Shown here piece after piece: positions 25,809 to 33,584 of a stretch of 38,840 nt of DNA (the first letter of the stretch is position 1; the number at the start of each line of letters is the position of its first letter). Where the stretch lies: contig PBLC01000004.1 in the NCBI GenBank assembly GCA_002721675.1, positions 1-38,840 of the forward strand, given 5' to 3'. Below the pieces are notes generated by a model, which worked only from the letters and a program-made list of their open reading frames with translations, was not told the origin of the DNA and searched no databases. This DNA comes from Chloroflexota bacterium. Its GTDB lineage: Bacteria > Chloroflexota > Dehalococcoidia > Lucifugimonadales > Lucifugimonadaceae. The translations under genes were made by a program, and so were the position numbers.

Positions 25809-26531
25809 TTAAATATCCTGAGTAATTAATGTTCCTAGATCTTCTCCACTTAGGATACCTGATAAAGTTCCTTTATTAAAAATATTAAATACGCTTATAG
25901 GCATATCATTATCCATACACATGGATAATGCAGTACTATCTAAAGCCTTTATTTGCCTTGAAAGAGCATCAATATGAGTGATTTTATTAATTTTCTTTGC
26001 TGAAGGATTAGTCTTTGGGTCGGAATCATATACACCGTCAACATCATTTTTTGACATCATTAGTAAATCGGCAGAAATTTCTAAAGCTCTTAGAGCTGCG
26101 GCAGTATCAGTAGTCATATAAGGATTTCCACTCCCTCCAACTAAAATCACAATCCTACCTTTATCCAAATGCCTTAATGCTCTTCTTCTAATAAATAATT
26201 CTGCAACAGAAGGATTAGAAAGAGCAGACATAGTTCTGACAGGCAGATTTATATTTTCTAGGGCATCTTGTAGAGCCAATCCATTAATCATAGTTGCAAG
26301 CATTCCTGCAGAATCTGCAACTGATCTATCCATGCCTAACTTTTCATAATCAGCACCTCTCCAAATGTTGCCTCCACCAACAACCATTGCGATCCTTATT
26401 TTCTTAAATTTATCTTTCACATCAGAAATCTCTTTAGACAAATAATCGAGAATATCGGTATCTATGCCAAATTTCCTGCCTCCAACAAGCGCTTCCCCGC
26501 TAAGTTTTAGGAGTATAGTGCGAGGTGTCAT
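25809..26531 (-). CDS. pyrH: UMP kinase
   Basis: 240 residues. Hexameric bacterial UMP kinase of the amino acid kinase fold; makes UDP for nucleotide and cell-wall precursors. LLKLSGEAL at 7-15, VVGGGNIWRGA at 50-60, then MLATMINGLALQDALE, the acceptor-site region TTDTAAALRALEI and KNDVDGVYDSDP are all conserved. It lies 12 bases after tsf and one base before frr, the usual order. Confidence 0.97.
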   Translation of the reverse strand: MTPRTILLKLSGEALVGGRKFGIDTDILDYLSKEISDVKDKFKKIRIAMVVGGGNIWRGADYEKLGMDRSVADSAGMLATMINGLALQDALENINLPVRTMSALSNPSVAELFIRRRALRHLDKGRIVILVGGSGNPYMTTDTAAALRALEISADLLMMSKNDVDGVYDSDPKTNPSAKKINKITHIDALSRQIKALDSTALSMCMDNDMPISVFNIFNKGTLSGILSGEDLGTLITQDI

Positions 26532-26543
26532 TATAGATAGATA

Positions 26544-27038
26544 TTAAGATAGATCAAATTTAGTTATTCTTGAAATATTCACGTTTTCTCCTACCTTAGA
26601 GATCATAGATTTAATCATATCCTCAATAGTAAGAGAAGGATCTTTTATAAATGCTTGAGACATTAATATTTCTTCATCAGAAGCCTTGTCTGCACCTTCA
26701 TCATCTTTAGATATAAATAAAGGTCCCATTGCGGCTACCTGCATAGCAAGATCTTTTGCTAAACCTACAAAGTCATCAGTTCTAGCTACAAAATCTGTTT
26801 CACATTTTAATTCTACCAAAGAGCCTATTTTATTCCCCGCATGAATATAACTCTGAACTACACCTTCTGAAGTCTCTCTGCCAGATTTTTTTAAAGCGTT
26901 TGCAAGACCCTGTTTCTTTAAGATTTCCTCAGCCTTATCAGAATTCCCCTTTGACTCATCGAGTGCTTTCTTGACAGCCATCACACCAGCGCCAGTTTTT
27001 TGCCTAAGTTCTTTTACTACATTCAAATCTACTTCCAT
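26544..27038 (-). CDS. tsf: Elongation factor Ts, short form
   Basis: 164 residues against about 283 in E. coli. EF-Ts recycles EF-Tu by exchanging GDP. The UBA-like N-terminus (VVKELRQKTGAGVMAVKKAL) and the exchange motif with ELKCETDFVARTDDF are intact; the second half of the long form's core and its coiled coil are missing, as in the short EF-Ts of Thermus and many Chloroflexota. A strong AAGGAG site precedes the ATG, two bases behind rpsB. Confidence 0.96.
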   Translation of the reverse strand: MEVDLNVVKELRQKTGAGVMAVKKALDESKGNSDKAEEILKKQGLANALKKSGRETSEGVVQSYIHAGNKIGSLVELKCETDFVARTDDFVGLAKDLAMQVAAMGPLFISKDDEGADKASDEEILMSQAFIKDPSLTIEDMIKSMISKVGENVNISRITKFDLS

Positions 27039-27040
27039 TT

Positions 27041-27820
27041 TTACTCCTTATCTTCTTTAGAAGATTCTTTAAGTTGAGATTCTTTCGCTTTCTTTAACTC
27101 TTCTTCTTGGATTTGGGCATATTTTACTTTACCTTCTAAAACTGAATCAGCAATAAACTTAGTTATTATGCTTACGGACCTAAGAGCATCATCGTTACCT
27201 GGAATAGGTACATCGATTTTACTAGGATCACTATTAGTATCAACTACCGCTATAATAGGAATTCCTAGTTTGTTAGCTTCGTTTACAGCATTAAATTCCA
27301 TCTCAGTATCAATCACAAACATTAATTGAGGAGTCTTCTCGATTCCAGTTATTCCTCCAAAAAACTTCTTCAACTTTTTTGCTTTAGTAGCGATTACCTG
27401 AAGTTCTCTTTTGGTATTGGTCTTATCATCTTGTTCAGTAGCCTTGGTCTCAAGATTCTTCAATGTGTCAACTCTTGTCTTCATGGTTTTAAAATTTGTT
27501 AACATACCACCAAGCCATCTCTGGTTTACATAAAAACTTTCACATCTTTCTGCCTCGCTCTGTATGGATGACCTCGCCTGAAGTTTTGTACCTACGAAGA
27601 TACATTCTCCGCCCTTTGACACAATATCAATAATTAATTTTCTTGCTTCTTCAAGTTGAACAAGTGTTTTTTCAAGATTTATAACATGAGATTTAGATTT
27701 TTTGGTAAATATAAAAGAATCCATCTTAGGGTTCCACTTTCTTGTGGGATGACCAAAGTGAACTCCTGCTTCAAAAAGCGTTCTTAAATTTATTTTTTTC
27801 TCTTCAGTTAAATTATCCAA
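27041..27820 (-). CDS. rpsB: 30S ribosomal protein S2
   Basis: 259 residues. Signature segments: [48 protein letters not shown] and [19 protein letters not shown]. The C-terminal tail is charged (Lys/Glu-rich). The start is TTG at 27818-27820 with only a weak site before it. First gene of the ten-gene operon that runs to proS. Confidence 0.97.
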   Translation of the reverse strand: MDNLTEEKKINLRTLFEAGVHFGHPTRKWNPKMDSFIFTKKSKSHVINLEKTLVQLEEARKLIIDIVSKGGECIFVGTKLQARSSIQSEAERCESFYVNQRWLGGMLTNFKTMKTRVDTLKNLETKATEQDDKTNTKRELQVIATKAKKLKKFFGGITGIEKTPQLMFVIDTEMEFNAVNEANKLGIPIIAVVDTNSDPSKIDVPIPGNDDALRSVSIITKFIADSVLEGKVKYAQIQEEELKKAKESQLKESSKEDKE

Positions 27821-27850
27821 TTTACTTTTGTTCTAAAAACTCCGTTGTGG

Positions 27851-27881
27851 AGTATAGCACATTAAAATAGATTAAGTACAA
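27851..27881 (-). promoter_or_regulatory. Candidate promoter of the rpsB-proS operon (extended -10)
   Basis: On the minus strand TGCTATACT forms an extended -10 (TATACT at 27851-27856). A TTGTAC (27876-27881) stands 19 bases upstream, a wide spacing that the extended -10 could offset. Predicted start near 27844, giving a leader of about 24 bases. Confidence 0.45.
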
Positions 27882-27928
27882 GTTTTTATACTGTCGTTAA
27901 GTTTAATTACTTTTAGTAACATTGAAAT

Positions 27929-28789
27929 ATGAAAAAATTAATAACCAATAATCTTATAGTTACTTTTCTCATCACAATAACAATTAGTTTTTTAACTTTT
28001 TATACTGAATTATTCGCTAACACCTATATTAATCAAGTACTAAAAATCTCTAGCGAAGGGTCAAATGCTCTTTCAAGTACTTTAGACATATTTAATTTTG
28101 GATATTCTTTCGTGGCTGGAGTGCTAGCAGCCATTAATCCTTGCGGAATAGTAATGCTGCCAGTTTATTTGGGGTTATATGTAAACAATAACTCAGATTC
28201 TAATGAGATAACAACCCAAAAAAAAATAGTTAATTCTCTGAATATAATTTTATTCGTTGGAATAGGATTTGTGGCTTTATTCTCATTAGCCGCAATTTTA
28301 GTTAGATTGAGTTCAGAATTAATAGGTGATTTAATACCATTTTTATCAATACTACTATCATTAATTATTCTTTATTTTGGAATTGGAGAATTAACTGGAA
28401 AAAAATTTTTTAGCGCTAAAATATCATCAATAAGTTCTAAGATTGGTAACCCGAAAAACATCAACCCTATTGGTTTTATACTTTTTGGGGTAAGTTATGG
28501 CTTGGCTTCAGTAGGTTGCGCTCTTCCGATATTTATTTCTGTTGTTACAAAATCTATTAATTCTCCAAATAGTCAAAGTATTTTTATAGATTTCATTTCT
28601 TATTCATTTGGAATGATATCAGTAATAGCTATCTTAACTTTTGCCACCTTTATATCAGTAAATAGCACTAAAATAATAAATAATTTTTTTAGAAAGTGGT
28701 CATCTTTAATATTTGGTATATTCTTAACATTAGCAGGCATATTCATGTTAAGTTATTGGATATATGACATAAAAATAATATTTAGTTAA
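27929..28789 (+). CDS. CcdA/DsbD-like membrane thiol:disulfide carrier
   Basis: 286 residues with an N-terminal hydrophobic segment and about six more membrane helices. The two redox cysteines of the CcdA/DsbD membrane core are in place: Cys72 in AINPCGIVMLPVY and Cys197 in YGLASVGCALPIF. These proteins pass electrons from cytoplasmic thioredoxin outward, often to keep apocytochrome c thiols reduced, which fits the ccm genes about 800 bases downstream. No ribosome site is seen before the ATG. A TATACT at 27887-27892 is a possible -10. Its stop overlaps that of the convergent FAH gene within TTAA. Confidence 0.82.
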   Translation: MKKLITNNLIVTFLITITISFLTFYTELFANTYINQVLKISSEGSNALSSTLDIFNFGYSFVAGVLAAINPCGIVMLPVYLGLYVNNNSDSNEITTQKKIVNSLNIILFVGIGFVALFSLAAILVRLSSELIGDLIPFLSILLSLIILYFGIGELTGKKFFSAKISSISSKIGNPKNINPIGFILFGVSYGLASVGCALPIFISVVTKSINSPNSQSIFIDFISYSFGMISVIAILTFATFISVNSTKIINNFFRKWSSLIFGIFLTLAGIFMLSYWIYDIKIIFS

Positions 28790-29535
28790 ACACAACGATT
28801 AACTAATTTTCCTATGCCATCAATTTCAATTTCAACTATGTCGCCAGGATTTATCTGTCCAGCAGTGCCAGATGTGCCGGTAAAAATACAGTCACCAGGA
28901 AATAATGTTACATATTTTGTTATAAATTCAACTGTTTTTGGTATAGACCAAATCATTTCACTAGTATTGCAACTTTGTACAACATCTCCATTTACTTTGC
29001 CAGTAATATTTAGGTTTTCAGGGTCTATTTCAGTCTCTATGAAAGGTCCAATTGGAGAAAAAGTGTCTGACGATTTAGCTCTCCACCAACTCTTGTCTCC
29101 TTTTTGCCAGTCTCTGGCGCTAACATCATTCCCGCAGGTATAACCAAAAATATAATCAAAGACCTTATCCTGAGGTACATCTTTAGCAAGTTTTCCTATT
29201 ACCACAACTAATTCGGATTCAGCATCTACTTTTTCAGAATCCCTAGGAATTACTATTTCCTGATCATGTGCTGATATAGATGAGATAGTTTTAAAAAAGG
29301 GCTCGGGTTGTTTAGGAGGTGATTCGCCTTGCAAATGAGAGCCATAATTTTTTGCTAGCGCAAGCATGCTTGATGGTGTCACAGGAGGTAAAATTTTTAA
29401 CTCAGAAATACTATAGATATCTCCAGTTTGATTATATTCATCATTGAAGATATCACCATCAATGCGCTCAACATTATCTCCATCTACTATTCCAATGAAT
29501 CTGTCACCAGATTTTTCAAATGAACCAAACTTCAC
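28786..29535 (-). CDS. Fumarylacetoacetate hydrolase (FAH) family protein
   Basis: FAH-fold enzymes hydrolyse, decarboxylate or isomerise beta-keto acids with a divalent metal. Visible (numbered from the upstream ATG at 29547): AKNYGSH at 65-71, PFFKT, metal ligands Glu110, Glu112 and Asp141 in DAESELVVVIGK and GNDVSARDWQ, FSPIGPF, and the C-terminal FPGDCIFTGTSG. I prefer GTG at 29533-29535 as the start, because GGAGG at 29541-29545 lies five bases before it and overlaps the alternative ATG, which itself has no site. That gives 249 residues beginning M-K-F-G. Likely part of aromatic or keto-acid catabolism; substrate unknown. Confidence 0.87.
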   Translation of the reverse strand: MKFGSFEKSGDRFIGIVDGDNVERIDGDIFNDEYNQTGDIYSISELKILPPVTPSSMLALAKNYGSHLQGESPPKQPEPFFKTISSISAHDQEIVIPRDSEKVDAESELVVVIGKLAKDVPQDKVFDYIFGYTCGNDVSARDWQKGDKSWWRAKSSDTFSPIGPFIETEIDPENLNITGKVNGDVVQSCNTSEMIWSIPKTVEFITKYVTLFPGDCIFTGTSGTAGQINPGDIVEIEIDGIGKLVNRCV

Positions 29536-29615
29536 TATAACCTCCATTTATAAATTACGATTTAAAGAATATAGTCTATTATTGTATAAAACTAAAATTA
29601 TTTCACTTAAAAGAA

Positions 29616-30260
29616 TTGCTTTTAACTGCTAAGAAAATTAACAAAAGTTATCAAGACAATCATGTCTTGCAAGATGCTAATCTAGATATAAAATCTGGAG
29701 ATAGTATTTGTATTTCAGGAGAAAATGGATCCGGAAAATCTACGCTTCTGAAAATTTTTTGTGGGCTTTTAAGACCTGACCTGGGCAAGCTTAGCATTCT
29801 AGATAGAGATCCATATAAACAACCAGAAAACTTATTTATCAAACAAAGAATAGGTGTTCTTATGCATTCAAACATGCTCTACCCTCAATTAACTTTAAAA
29901 GAAAATCTATTATTCTTTTCAAAATTATTAGGAATAATTAACCATAGATCAAGAACTTATGAAGTTACAGATGAATTAAACATTTCAAAATTTCTAGATA
30001 TTGAAATTTATAAACTCTCTAATGGGAATAGAAGGAAAGCGGGTTTTGCTAAAAGTTTACTAAATGATCCAGAAATATTAATAACTGATGAACCTGAAGC
30101 AAACATAGATAGCGATACTATTGAAATATTTTCTAATATATTTTTACAGAGATTAGAGAGATCAAAGGCCAATCTTTTTAAAAGCCATAATGAAAAATTT
30201 TATGAAAAATGTTCTAACAAAAGAATGAAGTTGGAGCATGGAAGGCTCTTAGATTTATGA
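29616..30260 (+). CDS. ccmA: Haem exporter ATPase CcmA
   Basis: 214 residues, ABC ATPase. Walker A GENGSGKST at 35-43, signature LSNGNRRKAG from 134, Walker B ILITDEPE at 154-161 and the switch His191 are present. With CcmB it powers release of haem-loaded CcmE from CcmC in System I cytochrome c maturation. Named as CcmA from the gene order that follows; the sequence alone says only ABC ATPase. The start is TTG at 29616 with a weak site. The stop overlaps ccmB as ATGA. The upstream 68-base gap is very AT-rich and probably carries divergent promoters. Confidence 0.88.
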   Translation: MLLTAKKINKSYQDNHVLQDANLDIKSGDSICISGENGSGKSTLLKIFCGLLRPDLGKLSILDRDPYKQPENLFIKQRIGVLMHSNMLYPQLTLKENLLFFSKLLGIINHRSRTYEVTDELNISKFLDIEIYKLSNGNRRKAGFAKSLLNDPEILITDEPEANIDSDTIEIFSNIFLQRLERSKANLFKSHNEKFYEKCSNKRMKLEHGRLLDL

Positions 30261-30931
30261 AAAATTGGGTAAAAATTCTTCTAACTATTTCATCTAAAGA
30301 TTTGATAATTGAATTAAAATCGAAAGAAATAATTGTGACTATTACTCTTTTCTCTTTGCTTGTAGTCTCCATATTTTCAGTAACATCTTCGAACCCTTCT
30401 AATTTATCTGCAGAGATAGGCGCAGGTATCATATGGGCATCGGTCGTTTTTTCTGGTTCTATAGCAATGTCTAAATTCTTTTCTCATGAAGAAAAAGATG
30501 AAACATTAAACGCCATACTGCTTATGCCTGTTCCTATTGAACTTATTTTTTTCAGCAAAATATTATCTTTATTCATATTTTTGACTATATCTGAATGCTT
30601 GATCATTGGTGCTTTCTCAATATTTTTTAACTCAAACCCTTTATCTATATACATCTTGACCGTAATCCCTATCTTCAATCTAGGATTTAGTTGTGTTGGG
30701 ACTTTCTTTGGGATAATTTCATCAAAATCTAGATCGAATGAAATTTTACTTACTCTGCTTCTTGTGCCAATAGTAATTCCGTTAATAATGTTTGCTACAG
30801 AATTAACTAAAGCAGGCTTGTCGGGAATTCACTCTCCTAATTTTAATCTGTGGCTAAGCCTAGGAATTCTTTTTGATATAATATTCTTAGTAGTCTTAAC
30901 TTTTTTATTTGGAAAAATAATAGATCAATGA
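30257..30931 (+). CDS. ccmB: Haem exporter membrane subunit CcmB
   Basis: 224 residues with six membrane helices. It matches CcmB in the opening (KDLIIELKSKEIIVTITLFSLL), in the middle EEKDETLNAILLMPV (usual form E-x-x-x-G-x-L-x-x-L-L-x-x-P), and in the helix pattern that follows. The four-base overlap with ccmA indicates coupled synthesis of the ABC pair. A short inverted repeat straddles the stop codon before ccmC. Confidence 0.86.
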   Translation: MKNWVKILLTISSKDLIIELKSKEIIVTITLFSLLVVSIFSVTSSNPSNLSAEIGAGIIWASVVFSGSIAMSKFFSHEEKDETLNAILLMPVPIELIFFSKILSLFIFLTISECLIIGAFSIFFNSNPLSIYILTVIPIFNLGFSCVGTFFGIISSKSRSNEILLTLLLVPIVIPLIMFATELTKAGLSGIHSPNFNLWLSLGILFDIIFLVVLTFLFGKIIDQ

Positions 30932-30947
30932 TATATGTTTATCATTG
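30926..30947 (+). other. Intercistronic inverted repeat between ccmB and ccmC
   Basis: CAATGATA and TATCATTG pair perfectly over 8 bases around a 6-base loop (TATGTT); the stem includes the ccmB stop codon. There is no T-run after it, so it is not a typical terminator. It could slow ribosomes or protect mRNA ends. Confidence 0.5.
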
Positions 30948-30970
30948 CATCAATAATTACAAACAATTAA

Positions 30971-31642
30971 TTGCTAATGTTTAGAAACATATATCTTACA
31001 ATATCTGGTGCTATTACACTCCTATCAATATGGATGATATTTATATGGGTACCAACTGAAGTCAACCAAGGTTTAGTTCAAAGAATTCTATATGTTCATG
31101 TCCCTTTTGCATGGGCTTCAATGGTGGCAATAATTGCTGTAGCAATTACAAGTTTAATGTTTTTAGTTACAAAAAAAATATTTTGGGACAACCTTTCTCA
31201 ATCTTTAGCTGAAGTTGGTGTAGTTTCAGCCATTGTAATGCTTTTTTCTGGGATAGTTTGGGCAAAACCAGTATGGGGAGTTTGGTGGACCGGAGAGGCA
31301 AAATTAACTACCGCTTTAATTTTATTTCTAATATATTGTGCCTATCTTGTTTTTAGAAATTATTTTCCACCAGGGGATGCACGAAATAGAATTGCTGCAA
31401 TAATTGCTTTAATTGGGGCTATAGATAGCCCTATAATTTATTATGCGGCTCAAATTTGGCAACAAAATCATCCCCAGGCAGTTGTAGGACCCCTTGCAAC
31501 GCAAGATTCTAGTCTAAGTTCTGAGATGGTAATTACATTATTGACTTGCGTTTTAGCTGTAACATTAATGTTCGTCGGAATAGTTTGGGTTCAATACAAA
31601 ACAGTTTCAAGAAAAGGATTAAAAAATGTACAAATTTCTTAG
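30971..31642 (+). CDS. ccmC: Haem handling protein CcmC, divergent WWD motif
   Basis: 223 residues (221 from the ATG at 30977) with six membrane helices. CcmC attaches haem to CcmE on the outer face. The two external haem-ligand histidines are recognisable: His43 in LYVHVPFAWA and His167 in QQNHPQAVVG. The tryptophan-rich haem platform between them reads WGVWWTGEAKLTT (102-114), where the family consensus is W-G-x-W-W-x-W-D-x-R-L-T; the second Trp-Asp pair is Gly-Glu here and Arg is Lys. The start may be TTG at 30971 or ATG at 30977; neither has a clear ribosome site. It overlaps the next gene by 17 bases. Confidence 0.88.
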   Translation: MLMFRNIYLTISGAITLLSIWMIFIWVPTEVNQGLVQRILYVHVPFAWASMVAIIAVAITSLMFLVTKKIFWDNLSQSLAEVGVVSAIVMLFSGIVWAKPVWGVWWTGEAKLTTALILFLIYCAYLVFRNYFPPGDARNRIAAIIALIGAIDSPIIYYAAQIWQQNHPQAVVGPLATQDSSLSSEMVITLLTCVLAVTLMFVGIVWVQYKTVSRKGLKNVQIS

Positions 31643-32105
31643 CCTATTGGTAGTTACTATATTTCTAGGAATTAATCCCATCAGTTTAAATGCTGATGAT
31701 GGAAAACAAATTACATCAGGCGTAATAAGCAATTTAGAAGAAGGTGGTGGTAAATCTTCTAAAATATCCATACTTACAAACGAAGGGGAGATAGAAACTT
31801 TCCAGATAAATAATGAAAATAATTCCACCAAATTCGGACTCGAAAATATTGCTGGAGAAAGATGGACTGGAAATCAATCAGAAAATGGCGGAGAGGCACT
31901 TAAAAGGTTAAAACAACATCAATCTAGATTAGCTCCTATCACAATTGTTTCTGAAAACGGATTAGCTGCAGAAATTGTTGATATGGAAAGTAGAAATGTT
32001 AGAACTAACTTGTGGTATTTATTTGCTTGCTTTACGGTTGCTTGGATTGCTTTTTTTGTATACTTGATAATTATTAATGGGAGATTAAGTAAAGCATCTA
32101 AATAA
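31626..32105 (+). CDS. CcmD-like protein with an exported N-terminal domain
   Basis: 159 residues. Residues 1-23 form a signal peptide ending near SLNADDG; residues 24-125 are hydrophilic, Asn/Glu/Gly-rich and unrecognised. One membrane helix at about 127-151 (LWYLFACFTVAWIAFFVYLI) is followed by a short basic tail (NGRLSKASK). That C-terminal part matches the size and pattern of CcmD, a roughly 50-residue helper that holds CcmE to CcmC/CcmAB, and the gene lies exactly in the ccmD position of the ccmABCDE order. The extra domain is not part of ordinary CcmD. The CcmD assignment is an inference from position and the helix. Confidence 0.6.
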   Translation: MYKFLSLLVVTIFLGINPISLNADDGKQITSGVISNLEEGGGKSSKISILTNEGEIETFQINNENNSTKFGLENIAGERWTGNQSENGGEALKRLKQHQSRLAPITIVSENGLAAEIVDMESRNVRTNLWYLFACFTVAWIAFFVYLIIINGRLSKASK

Positions 32106-32108
32106 ATA

Positions 32109-32579
32109 ATGAGTAATAACAGCCAAAAGTCAAAAGAATTGACTCAATTAAGACCAGCTTATATCTCTTCAAAATTAAAGATTTTAGTTGCTTTATTATC
32201 AATCATTATCGCAGTTTCATACTTAGCTATTTCGAGTTTTGGAACAGCAACCACAAAGTATATGAGTGTCCAAGATGCTATTAATAAATCTGAGAACGAA
32301 AACAAGGGTAGTCTGGGGGTAATTGGAAAACTTGTTCCAGATACTTTTCATAGATCTGCTGATGGGTTGACCGCCTTTTTTAGCATTACCGATGATGAGT
32401 CCTCAGGAATAATGCCTGTTTCCTACTCTGGAGAAATAGGTGAAATATTCTTTAATGAAAATGCAGAAATAATAATTCAAGGCACTATTAAAGAAGATGG
32501 GATTTTCGAAACTACCTCGCTTTCAATCAGATGCCCTTCAAAGTATGTTGATAGGATAGAAGAAAGTAATGACATTTAA
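32109..32579 (+). CDS. ccmE: Haem chaperone CcmE, cysteine (CxxxY) type
   Basis: 156 residues: a cytoplasmic N-terminus, an anchor helix at 24-43, then the beta-barrel domain. CcmE carries haem covalently to the ligation complex. In most bacteria the haem attaches to His in HxxxY; here the motif is Cys142-Pro-Ser-Lys-Tyr146, the CxxxY variant known from Desulfovibrio and archaea. The domain pattern (SLGVIGKLVPDT, FFSITDDESSGIMPVSYSG and IIIQGTIKEDGIFETTSLSIRC split across strands) supports the family. The stop overlaps the Nudix start by one base (TAATG). Confidence 0.88.
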   Translation: MSNNSQKSKELTQLRPAYISSKLKILVALLSIIIAVSYLAISSFGTATTKYMSVQDAINKSENENKGSLGVIGKLVPDTFHRSADGLTAFFSITDDESSGIMPVSYSGEIGEIFFNENAEIIIQGTIKEDGIFETTSLSIRCPSKYVDRIEESNDI

Positions 32580-33037
32580 TGAATAAATCTTCAATTGACG
32601 GAAAAGAATATTATTCTAATCCTGATGTTTGGTCTGCTGGAGGTGTAATTATCAGAAGTAATAGAGGTATTTTTGAGGTTATACTATGTGAAAGGTCATC
32701 TGAAGATTTAGTAGCTCTCCCAAAAGGTAAACCAAATGAAGGAGAAAACGAATCCGAGACGGCTATGAGAGAGGTAAAAGAAGAAACAGGAATTACTGTG
32801 AACATTATAAAGAAAATTCAGGAAATTTTTTACTCTTTTAGATCTTTTGAAAACACAATAAATAAGAAGGTTTCATTTTTTCTTATGGAGCATACTGGAG
32901 GCAATATTCTGGAACATGATGATGAATTTGATAAAGTATATTGGGAACAGATAGATTCTGCTTTGAGAAAATTAACTTTTCAAGGGGAGAAAGATGTACT
33001 GGAAGAAGCTATTAAATTGGTCAAAAACTCCAAATAA
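32579..33037 (+). CDS. Nudix hydrolase
   Basis: 152 residues. The Nudix box GX5EX7REUXEEXGU is complete, running from Gly in PKGKPNEGENE to REVKEETGI, so metal-dependent hydrolysis of a nucleoside diphosphate derivative is expected. The opening SAGGVIIRS and the region around SFFLMEHTGG fit the diadenosine-polyphosphate-like branch, but the substrate is not fixed by sequence. It is coupled to ccmE by a one-base overlap and to the GNAT gene by a 44-base overlap; probably downstream housekeeping rather than cytochrome assembly. Confidence 0.87.
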   Translation: MNKSSIDGKEYYSNPDVWSAGGVIIRSNRGIFEVILCERSSEDLVALPKGKPNEGENESETAMREVKEETGITVNIIKKIQEIFYSFRSFENTINKKVSFFLMEHTGGNILEHDDEFDKVYWEQIDSALRKLTFQGEKDVLEEAIKLVKNSK

Positions 33038-33584
33038 TGAAAAGCCTGTAGAAATTGAAGGCTTAAATATAAATTTGCGCTCCAAAAAAATTGAAGATGC
33101 CGAACAAGATTATGAATGGAGGTCAGATCCAGAGCTTTCAGCCTTGGATGCAACGGTACCTATAAATATCTCTTTGAGAGAATATATTTCTCATTTTAAA
33201 GACGAACTAAAGTATCCTGTGCCCTGGTCAGTTAAATATGCTATAGAAACTAAAGAAGGCAACCTAATTGGAAATATAATGTACTACGACATTGACCCAA
33301 TAGATAAAGAGGCTGAAATTGGGATTATAATTGGTGATAAATCATTTTTAGGAAAAGGGTATGGAACCGATGCATTGTCAACTCTTGCTTCTTATGTATT
33401 TGATACTACTAACATTATCTTGTTGTACCTACATACACTTACAACAAATGAAAGGGCAATAAAGGCATTCAAAAAAGTTGGATTTAAAGAATCTGGGCCT
33501 GTTAGAAAAGAAGGTATGAATTTTATAAAAATGAACCTACTTAAAGAGGATTGGGAAAAGACTAATCTTCAAAATAGCCACTAA
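32994..33584 (+). CDS. GNAT N-acetyltransferase (RimJ/RimL-like)
   Basis: 196 residues. GNAT core: NINLRSKKIEDAEQDYEWRSDPE at the start (broken here into NLRSKKIEDAEQ and DYEWRSDPE), AEIGIIIGD, the acetyl-CoA loop GKGYGTDAL, and the late NERAIKAFKKVGFKESG. Closest in pattern to RimJ/RimL-type protein or antibiotic acetyltransferases. ATG at 32994 has GGGGAG four bases upstream, which supports this start despite the 44-base overlap with the Nudix gene. Its last 23 bases overlap the convergent helicase gene. Confidence 0.83.
   Translation: MYWKKLLNWSKTPNNEKPVEIEGLNINLRSKKIEDAEQDYEWRSDPELSALDATVPINISLREYISHFKDELKYPVPWSVKYAIETKEGNLIGNIMYYDIDPIDKEAEIGIIIGDKSFLGKGYGTDALSTLASYVFDTTNIILLYLHTLTTNERAIKAFKKVGFKESGPVRKEGMNFIKMNLLKEDWEKTNLQNSH

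Noticed and set aside
27839-27853. Small hairpin ACTCC-GTTGT-GGAGT with a nearby T-run, as a possible rpsB attenuator
   Set aside because: It overlaps the likely -10 box, so most of it would not be transcribed.
30926-30947. Intrinsic terminator between ccmB and ccmC
   Set aside because: The stem is AT-rich and no T-run follows; the genes continue in the same operon order.
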